A stretch of DNA of 64,000 nt from Planifilum fulgidum (GTDB lineage Bacteria; Bacillota; Bacilli; Thermoactinomycetales; DSM-44946), in contig NZ_FOOK01000016.1 in the NCBI RefSeq assembly GCF_900113175.1, positions 1 through 64,000 on the forward strand, read 5' to 3'. This document shows positions 9,272 to 16,547 of the stretch, one piece after another. Made by a program: the position numbers and the translations under genes. A model generated the notes under the pieces. That model did not search any database. It saw only the letters and a list, made by a program, of their open reading frames with translations, and was not told the DNA's origin. Every line of letters begins with the position of its first letter. Within the stretch, counting starts at the first letter, position 1.

Positions 9272-9361
9272 GCGGCTTTGCATGGAGCTTTCTGTGGGCA
9301 TGGACGCGCAGCGATACATTATAGGAGGTTGTCTCCCCACTCCATGCAAAGCCGCTTTTTT
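9272..9361 (+). terminator. long-stem terminator or structured RNA after the secreted protein
   Basis: A perfect 16-bp inverted repeat (GCGGCTTTGCATGGAG at 9272-9287 with its complement at 9340-9355) is followed by six Ts. The 52-base loop is unusually large and holds two smaller hairpins: CTGTG...CGCAG around 9292-9311 and GGAG/CTCC around 9324-9336. The fold would be a three-way junction ending in a U-run. It is an effective terminator and possibly a small RNA end. Confidence 0.7.
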
Positions 9362-9426
9362 CATTTTTGGAGACACCAAATAATGAAGCCTGATCGGCTC
9401 GGGCGTCGGGGGAACATTGCCAACCA

Positions 9427-9520
9427 CCCCTCAGGCCGGCTGCACCGGGTGCTGAGGGGCGGGGAAGCGAAAAGGGACGCCTGCATGTGAGAGGCGCTGC
9501 CGATGGCGGATGGCAGCGCC
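9427..9520. repeat. two further hairpins in the secreted protein / nuclease gap
   Basis: CCCCTCAG (9427-9434) pairs with CTGAGGGG (9452-9459), and GGCGCTGCC (9493-9501) pairs perfectly with GGCAGCGCC (9512-9520). Neither has a T-run on either strand, so they are not classical terminators. They lie in the convergent gap before the 3' end of the nuclease-like gene. Confidence 0.5.
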
Positions 9521-9563
9521 TCCAGTATTTGTCGATGGGAGTGATTCCAAGTGGCGGAGAAGG

Positions 9564-10538
9564 TCACCGCAGAATCAGCCATTTGGATCCTCTTAAATGG
9601 ATCAGTTTTTCTCTCGCAACCAAATCCCCGGCGGTGTCGCTGTAATATTCCACGTAGGCAGCCAATCCATCTCTTGTGTATTTTAATCCCTCGAGCGATT
9701 CCTGGATGCTTTTGTAGGAGGTGGCGACGAGGGACAGTTTCTGGCTGTTGGTCATGTCGGCCCATGCCTGTTCCTTGACGTACACTTTGACGAAAATGGT
9801 ATAGGAGCTTTTTCCCCGTTTCGAGGGGTCTTCCTCATATCGAATGAAGGCGATCCGTTCGTCCTTCTGTTTCACCTTGTCCAAGGCCTGTTTGATCTGG
9901 CGATGATATGCTTTTTCCTCCTCGATTTGCTTGCGTTTTCGGGCTTCGGCTTTCTGTCGGGCGCGGCGCTCGGCGGCTTCGTGGTCTTGGAGGATCTTTC
10001 TCCCGATTTCGGGGTCGAATCCATCCTTGGTCACATATCCCTTGTGGGCCCAGATCCCCCGCTTGAGACGCCGGGCTTCCTTTTGAGCGGAGAGGTATGA
10101 GTTGATGGTGATGTCCGTCCACTCTCCGTCCGGTATCACCACCCGGGCCAAGCCTTCCCTGATCATTTCATCGTTTAGGGACTCGGCCGGCCTGCCGTAG
10201 AGAATCTGGCCCACGTAACCGTTTTCTGTTTTCTTTAAATAGTAAAAGTGATCGTCATTGCCCTTTTGATTGAACTGCTGCACCTTCTTTTTCAAAAACT
10301 CGACGGCTTTTTGGCCGTGGTAGGAATCGGGGGGAGGGGTGTCCACAAAGGCCAGATCCATGCGGATTTGCCTGCCGTCGGCTTCCAACACCAGGGTGTT
10401 TCCATCCACAACGTGGTAGGCGGTGGCTTGCCCCTGCAAATCCCAGGATTGAACCAAAAAAATGGCGGCCAGGAGCAATAACCCCGAAGCAACGGCAAAA
10501 ATCCCCAGAAGGATCACCAGCCATACGGGCAATTTCAT
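9564..10538 (-). CDS. membrane-anchored thermonuclease (SNase)-like protein with coiled-coil C-terminus
   Basis: The 324-residue protein has one N-terminal membrane helix (VWLVILLGIFAVASGLLLLA), then a staphylococcal-nuclease-like domain (AYHVVDGNTLVLEADGRQIR, FVDTPPPDSYHGQKAVEFL, YGRPAESLNDEMIREGLARV) to about residue 160, a highly charged helical segment (roughly 175-225, many K, R and E) and a C-terminal domain of unknown type. The usual SNase motif VDTPE has become VDTPPP, so the catalytic glutamate appears to be missing, while an arginine in YGR is kept. It may bind rather than cut nucleic acid. AAGGAGG sits nine bases before the ATG at 10538. Confidence 0.82.
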   Translation of the reverse strand: MKLPVWLVILLGIFAVASGLLLLAAIFLVQSWDLQGQATAYHVVDGNTLVLEADGRQIRMDLAFVDTPPPDSYHGQKAVEFLKKKVQQFNQKGNDDHFYYLKKTENGYVGQILYGRPAESLNDEMIREGLARVVIPDGEWTDITINSYLSAQKEARRLKRGIWAHKGYVTKDGFDPEIGRKILQDHEAAERRARQKAEARKRKQIEEEKAYHRQIKQALDKVKQKDERIAFIRYEEDPSKRGKSSYTIFVKVYVKEQAWADMTNSQKLSLVATSYKSIQESLEGLKYTRDGLAAYVEYYSDTAGDLVAREKLIHLRGSKWLILR

Positions 10539-11453
10539 CGTGCAACGCCTCCTTGGAAGTGCTTTCGGGTCATCCTTTAATTGCGTCCTTTGATTTAATC
10601 CCGGGTCGTTTCCGGCAGTGGTACTGATGACGATTGCCCCGGCCGCCGCTGGTTGAGGATCATTCGCGAAACGGATCCACCTGGTCATGCCGGGCACCGG
10701 ATCCGGGGGTGTCGCCTGCTAAGATATGAAGGGGTTTGGCAATGCCGGGAAAGAGCGTTTGTCCCGTCAGGGATCAAGAGACACGTTTTTATTTTTTTAA
10801 CGGGCGGCTGGATTCCTTTTTTGCAGAGACCCGCGTGGCCCCGTTGGGAACAGAGACAAAATCCATCATTACAATAACAAGTTTTCATGTATCTGCCCAG
10901 TTCGAAATGGCCTGTTTTTGAGTGGCTGGAAAAGTCGTTTCCACTGGCCGCCGCGGTGTTGAAACATTTCAGTATGGAAGGGGTTTGCTTAAGTTCCTAC
11001 CGGGAAACCCTCGGGAGGGGTGATCAAAAATCCGTAGAAATAGGGAAAAGGGGTATCGAAGACGTTTGGCGGCGGACGCCGGCTTGGCCGGTCAGATGTA
11101 TCCGGATCCGAGCCTGTGTCCCCTCAGGTCCCGCATGTGGTGAAGCGGATCAACCAAGGGCTGCAGCGCGCCGAAATTCACGGGGTTCGGTGTCCGCCGT
11201 CAGCAGATGTCGCAGGAAAGGTGTGTCCATCCAAAAAATCGATGCAAACGTCGGAAAAGGAAGGAAGCGGTCCGAGAACGTTCCGGTTCTCGGATCGGGT
11301 GGTGCGGGCCCTGACCGCATGCAGGGGATTTCCGCGAGTTTGAACCCGTTGGATTTTCCCTTCTGGAACGCTCCTCGTTGCTTGGCTGCAGAAAACCGGA
11401 ATCTTTCTCCGGACCATCCGGTTTGACCGAACATTTTGAAAGGAAGGATTGCC
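10539..11453. other. 900-base region without intact gene, probably eroded
   Basis: No frame has a good ribosome site and coherent composition. A 179-codon plus-strand frame from 10887 lacks any recognisable motif and has arginine/proline-heavy composition typical of non-coding GC-rich DNA. Short protein-like pieces occur near 11110-11340. The AAGGAAGGA ribosome site and start of the KDPG aldolase gene close the region. Confidence 0.35.
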
Positions 11454-12107
11454 ATGAAAAAGTGGAAGGTCCTGCAGAAGCTGTCGGATCTCGGTGTCGT
11501 TGCCGTCATCCGCACAAAAAAGGCTGAAACGGCCGAAAACATCGCCTGGGCCTGTCGGGAAGGCGGGCTGTCCGCGGTGGAGATCACCTTCACCATTCCG
11601 GGGGCGGACCGGGTGATCCGCCGCCTGCGGGAAGAGGATGCCTTCGGCGAATTGATCGTGGGAGCGGGCACCGTCCTCGACAGCGAAACGGCCCGCATCG
11701 CGATTCTGGCGGGCGCCCAGTTCGTGGTCAGCCCCGGTTTTGACGAGGGGACGGCCCGCCTCTGCAATCGGTATCAGGTGCCGTATATCCCGGGTTGCAT
11801 GACCGTTTCCGAAATGATCCGGGCAATGGAATGCGGGGCGGAGGTGATCAAGCTGTTTCCGGGCGCGCTGTTTGATCCTTCCGTCATCCGGGCGATCAAG
11901 GGTCCGCTGCCCCAGGTGTCCATCATGCCGTCGGGCGGCGTGGATCTGGAGAATGTGGAGGAATGGATCCGAAACGGAGCCGACTTCGTGAGCGTCGGCA
12001 GCCACCTCACCGCTCCGGGGGAGCAGGGGGATTTCCGGAGGGTGAAGGAATTAGCCGCCGAATATGTGGAACGGGTCCAACTGGCCAGGGGGAAGAGGGG
12101 GAGGTGA
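11454..12107 (+). CDS. eda: 2-keto-3-deoxy-6-phosphogluconate / 4-hydroxy-2-oxoglutarate aldolase
   Basis: The 217-residue TIM-barrel enzyme cleaves KDPG to pyruvate and glyceraldehyde-3-phosphate. The Schiff-base lysine is K133 in EVIKLFPG, the catalytic glutamate is E43 in AVEITFT, and the family blocks VGAGTVLD (69-76), VVSPGFD (91-97) and MPSGGV are all present. The length equals the family norm. The ATG at 11454 has GGAAGGA five bases upstream. No kinase for 2-keto-3-deoxygluconate is nearby, although eroded DNA lies directly upstream. A good terminator follows at 12172. Confidence 0.95.
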   Translation: MKKWKVLQKLSDLGVVAVIRTKKAETAENIAWACREGGLSAVEITFTIPGADRVIRRLREEDAFGELIVGAGTVLDSETARIAILAGAQFVVSPGFDEGTARLCNRYQVPYIPGCMTVSEMIRAMECGAEVIKLFPGALFDPSVIRAIKGPLPQVSIMPSGGVDLENVEEWIRNGADFVSVGSHLTAPGEQGDFRRVKELAAEYVERVQLARGKRGR

Positions 12108-12171
12108 ACTCCATTCCTGGTCTGGAAGTCATCGGTTATGAGTTTGAATAATTACTGAGATAGGGGAAAAA

Positions 12172-12205
12172 GGTTGTGCCGTTCCTTCGGCACAACCCTT
12201 TTTGT
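12172..12205 (+). terminator. terminator of the KDPG aldolase gene
   Basis: GGTTGTGCCG (12172-12181) pairs with CGGCACAACC (12188-12197) around a TTCCTT loop, followed by CTTTTTGTT. It marks the left limit of the AT-rich pPIWI-RE island. Confidence 0.88.
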
Positions 12206-12226
12206 TCAAGGAAATGAGGTAGATTT

Positions 12227-12261
12227 AATATTTATGCAAATAAATATTGCGGTATTTATTT
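12227..12261. promoter_or_regulatory. phased inverted-repeat array upstream of the pPIWI-RE operon (putative operator)
   Basis: Two overlapping perfect inverted repeats share one arm: AATATTTA/TAAATATT (12227-12248, 6-base spacer) and AAATAAATA/TATTTATTT (12238-12261, 6-base spacer). The three TATTTA/TAAATA half-sites begin at 12229, 12241 and 12253, exactly 12 bp apart. The array ends 36 bp upstream of the -35 box. It could bind a regulator or act as an UP-element; no regulator gene lies next to it. Confidence 0.5.
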
Positions 12262-12297
12262 CTGGGATAAATGGAAACAAAAATTCAAAATAATGAG

Positions 12298-12326
12298 TTG
12301 TGTTTTTAACTAAAAATTATTAAAAT
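12298..12326 (+). promoter_or_regulatory. sigma-A-type promoter of the pPIWI-RE operon
   Basis: TTGTGT (12298-12303) and TAAAAT (12321-12326) are separated by 17 bp, giving a predicted start near 12333 and a leader of about 35 bases. Confidence 0.6.
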
Positions 12327-12368
12327 AGTAAATGATAGTTGGAATACATTTGAAGATGAGGTGGTTTA

Positions 12369-13442
12369 ATGGAGGAATTCCGGAAAGACGTTATCCAGGA
12401 AATTTTATATACCCAATTGATTGCGATAAAGAACTTAAATGAAGCACTGAAAAAAGATGAATTTACCATGCCGGATTCTGTTGTTCATGCACGGCGGCAA
12501 TTGGCCCATTATTTTCTTAACAATGGAAGAAAACCTTTGTTAGGCTTGAATGAATGGGTGACAGCGATGCTGCAACCAGTTAAGACATGGTTGCCCGAGG
12601 CGGAAGATTTCATCAATTTAGAAGCTCCACTTTGGGAGAACAACGGATGGAGCCGGGATTCCGAATATTTTTTGCAAGCATACGGGAGACCAGAAGACTA
12701 TCAGGAACTAACAGTGTTAAAGGTTCTTGAATATTGTCGTAAGAATAACGATCAAGAGGGTTATGTTCTTTTTCGGAGCTTTCTGTCAGATCCGGAATGG
12801 GCAGTTGTGTCGGAAGAAGAGTTGAATCAGATGGCCGCGTCGTTTTCGGATGAGTTTTTGAAACAGCAGATAAGAGCTTGTTATGAGCCTTTTGCTGAGT
12901 GGGAACAGGCCAGAAAGTGTCCTTATTGCGGCTGGAGTTTATTAAAAAAATCAGGATTGTGGCACTGCGGTCACGCTAATGTGTGTTTTGATTTGGAAGG
13001 ATCAAACAAATGGTCTCTACAAACGGCTGAGCCCTTTCCTTTTGGGAAAGATACGCGCGTCTATCGGCTTCGGCCTGGGATCCACCGCTATACCCTGATC
13101 CCTGGAATTCCTGAAAAAAGGATAGCCGAAAATTTGAGCAAGATCCATCGCGTCGAACGTTACCCGGAACAGGATCGATTTGATCTTGCTGTTTATCTGG
13201 ACAACAGAAATATTTATTTAGATGTGAAATGCTTTCGAAGCCCCGATCATTTGGCAACCTATATTGAACGATTGGGGCCCGAGAGATTGGAAGAGTTCCG
13301 AACCCATGCCTGGTTTGTGATTCCGAGGGAATACGCCAGTAAAGGTTACATAAATCGAGTCCGCAATCGAATCGAACTTCAGGTGAATGTTTGTGAAGAA
13401 GATCAGCTGTATCAACTGCTGAAAGAAGGAGTGGTGTCATGA
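12369..13442 (+). CDS. pPIWI-RE-associated restriction-endonuclease-like protein with zinc finger
   Basis: The 357-residue protein has three visible parts: a helical N-terminal region (1-175), a zinc-binding cluster CPYC...HCGHANVC with C184, C187, C200 and C206 (H202 alternative), and a C-terminal PD-(D/E)xK nuclease-like core. In the core D272 (RFDLAVYL) and D285-x-K287 (IYLDVKCF) form the expected catalytic set, with predicted strand-strand spacing typical of Mrr/REase folds. This matches the REase component of pPIWI-RE modules. The gene starts the operon: GAGGTGG lies four bases before ATG 12369, and its end overlaps the helicase start by 4 bases (ATGA). Base composition is clearly more AT-rich than the flanking chromosome. 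No function has been shown here; nuclease activity is inferred. Confidence 0.8.
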   Translation: MEEFRKDVIQEILYTQLIAIKNLNEALKKDEFTMPDSVVHARRQLAHYFLNNGRKPLLGLNEWVTAMLQPVKTWLPEAEDFINLEAPLWENNGWSRDSEYFLQAYGRPEDYQELTVLKVLEYCRKNNDQEGYVLFRSFLSDPEWAVVSEEELNQMAASFSDEFLKQQIRACYEPFAEWEQARKCPYCGWSLLKKSGLWHCGHANVCFDLEGSNKWSLQTAEPFPFGKDTRVYRLRPGIHRYTLIPGIPEKRIAENLSKIHRVERYPEQDRFDLAVYLDNRNIYLDVKCFRSPDHLATYIERLGPERLEEFRTHAWFVIPREYASKGYINRVRNRIELQVNVCEEDQLYQLLKEGVVS

Positions 13443-16400
13443 ACCGTCTGACATTGTTTCAATTGTGTGAAGAGATCGGGAAAAAGGGGTATTTTGATGC
13501 TCTCGGTTTTGGTGTCGAGAGAGGTGAGATCCACCGGAAGAAACGGTTTGTTGAAGTGGAATTCACTCTGTACGGAGGATATCACAGTGGACTCAGTGAT
13601 TGGCCGGCAAAAGACTTGTGGGCGGCTTTGAAAGGATGGGAGGAGTTGGTACTCCCGAATAGCGCTGATGTGGATCGGATTCGACGCCTACGTTTGCTTG
13701 TTTATTCGTTTCAAAACAAAGCCATTTGGGAAGAAGCCCTTTCATTATATCTCAAAGTTGAGGAACGCTATCGCCTGTTTACAGTGGATGAATCGGGACG
13801 TTTTCACCCGCGTTCTGTTTCTCCGGTGGTTTGTTCCGACAGAGAGAAAATATACGAGAAGATTCTCTCTGCCGCCATTCCCCGCAGAAAGCGAAAAATC
13901 CCCTTGGCTCGGCCCGGTGAATGTTTTCAATACGATCGCGAGGAAACAAACGACCAATACTTTGTAAAAATACCTTCTGGTTTTGTCGTTTCTTCGCCTA
14001 TGGAGATCACTCGCGGAAAGAAACGTCCATTTACCCCTCCAGTCGATTTTGACTGGGCGAAGTTGGGCAGGGAAATGGATCGCATCCGGGAAGAAAACGG
14101 TTTAAAACCGGTTGATTATGCCGGCCGGATGGAAAAGTTGTCCTTGGTCCCCTTGAATGGACAAGGTAAGAAATCCATGAATATTACCGGATTGACACAT
14201 ATTCTGGGAGGCTTGGGCGCAGGGAAGTCCACATGGATGGTGGCTGTGGCTTATGAACTGGTGAAACGACAAGGGGCCAAGGTTGGATTTATCGAAAGTA
14301 GCGTAGCCAATATATTGAAACGGGCCGAAGAGCTTCGCGCGCTCAATCTCTCTGTGGCCACCATTATTGGTACGGGCCAGCGGATCGATCATGAAAGGGA
14401 ATATTTGGATCGGCCGGGATTGACACTGGAAGAGATCGCATCGGATTCCAGCCTGATCGACTTGTCTTCGCTTTGTTTGCTTGAATCCCTTGCGGAAGAC
14501 GAAACTATAAATAACAGATATCCTTGCCAACGTTTGTATAAAAGCAATGATAGGAAAAAGCGTTATGCTTGTCCCATGGCATCAGAATGCGGACTGTATC
14601 GGCAACTGGCCACTTTGGATCAAGCGGACGTGTGGATCGCCACGCCAGCCAGTTTGGTGTTTACCCGCATACCTCCCCAAATTTGTCCGGATAACCCCAC
14701 TTTATACGAAGCGTTTTATGAGGCGTTGGATGTGGTGTTCGTCGATGAAGCGGATGCCCTTCAGGAAGTTTTTGACGAATTGTTTATTCGTGATGAAAAA
14801 TTGTTCGGAGATCGCGGTCACCTCATTGAAAACGCCATTCGCGATATTCGCAATGCCTTACACGGTTTGTATGAACCGGGGGGACATTTTTTAACGCGTT
14901 ATTTGCGGCGGTGTGATAATGCCCTCGATGCAACACGCTGTCTGTTCCAATTGATCAAAGAGCATCCCAAAATTCAGGAATATTTGCGGAACCGTGTTTC
15001 TTTCAAATTCCAGTGGGAGCATAAAGTGCGATGCTCACTCAAAAGATGGAATCCCACTGCCGATCTGAATCCGTTTTTTAAAGTGTTAAAGACTTGGAAC
15101 CAGTCCCCCTTCCGAAGTGAATTATGGGAAGAGCGTCATCGTAACGGTACGGTTTGGTATCAGAAAATCGAGGATTTTCTTGACGGAAATATCGATCTTC
15201 AGCAATTGCTGGCCTTAGCTCCCGATAAATCTTTGAGTAAGTCTGAAATAAGGAATATCGAGGCGGAATGCCGATTTTACCTTTGGCTTTGTCGGCTGGA
15301 ATCAAGCTTGGATTATATCACGGAGCGTTATCCCCAGTTACTTTCTTTTGTGGAGGAGCTAGAAGTTGATCTTCCCTTCAGTGCCGCAAAAAACCCGTTA
15401 TTACCCCACCTGCCCACGCCAACGCTGGGATACCGTTATGGCTATCGCCTAGTTAAGGAAGAGGACTCCCAAAACCTGGTCATGAAATTGATTGAATACA
15501 ATACTGTCGGTCGTTTTCTTCTTTACCGGTTCCCCGATCTTTTCCGGCCGGCAGGGGACGGGGCGGGGCCTGCTGTTATTCTCTTATCCGGAACAACCCT
15601 TGCTCCCCGCAATGCTCATTTTTCCTTGTCCGTGACTCCGGAATGGTTGATTACTTCCGACAACAAGGCTTCGGAAATCACTCAAAAGTTTGTTCCCATA
15701 ACAGATTCGACAGGTCGCCATATACGCGTGTCCGGAATGAAGCCGTCGGAAAGGCGGACAGCCCTCAAAGAATTGGCGCGTCAGCTGCCTTCGTTGATCG
15801 AGGTAGAAAAAAATCATTGGAAGAATCAGAGAAGGGTGCTCATTGTGACCAATTCTTATCGTGACAGTGAGGCGATGGAAGAAGTTTTTTCCCGTTCACC
15901 GCTCCAGGGGCGGATCAAATCTTTGACGCGAAAAATCAAAGATTCCATACATGTCACACGTCCGCGCCTCATGGAAGTTGCCAAAGAAGTGGATGCCCTG
16001 ATCACCCCGCTTTCCGCCATGAACCGCGGGGTGAACCTGGTCGACGAGAATCGGAAAGCTCTTTTCGGAACAGCATTATTTGTCAGCCGTCCTTATCCTC
16101 CTCCCCAGGAAATTGCCTACATTCTCTCTTTTATTCACAGCCGTATCCCTTCTTTAATCCTACAGGTTCAAAGGGAAGGGTTGTCCGGAAAAGAGGCGCT
16201 TTCCTGTTTTCGCAAGATCTGTCATGCCATTTTTGAGAAAATGCATGACGAGCCAAACTTCTGGATGCAATTGAGCGATGAAGAGCGGTTGGACTTGGCT
16301 TGGTATTTGTTTGTTCCGATTTGGCAGATGGCTGGCCGCCTTGTCCGGGGAGGAATGCCTGCTCGACTGTTGTATATCGATTCAAGCTTTGCTTCCGGTA

Positions 16401-16534
16401 CTGAAGCGTCCACTCTTTTTCAGTCTTGGCATCAATTGTTTGAGCCCTATAAGGATCACTGGCTTTACCAAGAATTATATGGCCCCTTCTTGTCCTCGTT
16501 GGAGTCTCTCGTATTCGAAGAAAGTCGGAAATGA
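13439..16534 (+). CDS. DinG/XPD-like SF2 helicase of the pPIWI-RE module
   Basis: The 1031-residue protein has an N-terminal family-specific region (about 1-190, corresponding to the pPIWI_RE_Z domain), then a helicase. The Walker A loop GGLGAGKS is at 257-264, the DEAD box (FVDEADAL) at 436-439, and motif VI QMAGRLVR at 963-970. Cysteines 363, 378, 384 and 416 lie between motifs I and II, where DinG/XPD helicases bind a 4Fe-4S cluster; spacing suits such a site. A strand ending ILLSGTTLAPRN corresponds to the usual SATL-type motif. It would unwind DNA or RNA-DNA hybrids. GGAG lies seven bases before ATG 13439. Translation is coupled to the nuclease gene and followed by the PIWI gene after 13 bases. 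Confidence 0.88.
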   Translation: MNRLTLFQLCEEIGKKGYFDALGFGVERGEIHRKKRFVEVEFTLYGGYHSGLSDWPAKDLWAALKGWEELVLPNSADVDRIRRLRLLVYSFQNKAIWEEALSLYLKVEERYRLFTVDESGRFHPRSVSPVVCSDREKIYEKILSAAIPRRKRKIPLARPGECFQYDREETNDQYFVKIPSGFVVSSPMEITRGKKRPFTPPVDFDWAKLGREMDRIREENGLKPVDYAGRMEKLSLVPLNGQGKKSMNITGLTHILGGLGAGKSTWMVAVAYELVKRQGAKVGFIESSVANILKRAEELRALNLSVATIIGTGQRIDHEREYLDRPGLTLEEIASDSSLIDLSSLCLLESLAEDETINNRYPCQRLYKSNDRKKRYACPMASECGLYRQLATLDQADVWIATPASLVFTRIPPQICPDNPTLYEAFYEALDVVFVDEADALQEVFDELFIRDEKLFGDRGHLIENAIRDIRNALHGLYEPGGHFLTRYLRRCDNALDATRCLFQLIKEHPKIQEYLRNRVSFKFQWEHKVRCSLKRWNPTADLNPFFKVLKTWNQSPFRSELWEERHRNGTVWYQKIEDFLDGNIDLQQLLALAPDKSLSKSEIRNIEAECRFYLWLCRLESSLDYITERYPQLLSFVEELEVDLPFSAAKNPLLPHLPTPTLGYRYGYRLVKEEDSQNLVMKLIEYNTVGRFLLYRFPDLFRPAGDGAGPAVILLSGTTLAPRNAHFSLSVTPEWLITSDNKASEITQKFVPITDSTGRHIRVSGMKPSERRTALKELARQLPSLIEVEKNHWKNQRRVLIVTNSYRDSEAMEEVFSRSPLQGRIKSLTRKIKDSIHVTRPRLMEVAKEVDALITPLSAMNRGVNLVDENRKALFGTALFVSRPYPPPQEIAYILSFIHSRIPSLILQVQREGLSGKEALSCFRKICHAIFEKMHDEPNFWMQLSDEERLDLAWYLFVPIWQMAGRLVRGGMPARLLYIDSSFASGTEASTLFQSWHQLFEPYKDHWLYQELYGPFLSSLESLVFEESRK

Positions 16535-16547
16535 GGAGTGATGATTT

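Noticed and set aside
9427-9520. Repeats considered as a CRISPR-like or tandem-repeat array
   Set aside because: They are two unrelated hairpins, not repeated units with spacers; no CRISPR array or cas gene was seen in the window.
10887-11426. 179-codon frame upstream of KDPG aldolase
   Set aside because: No ribosome site, arginine/proline-rich composition, no motif; treated as non-coding or eroded DNA.
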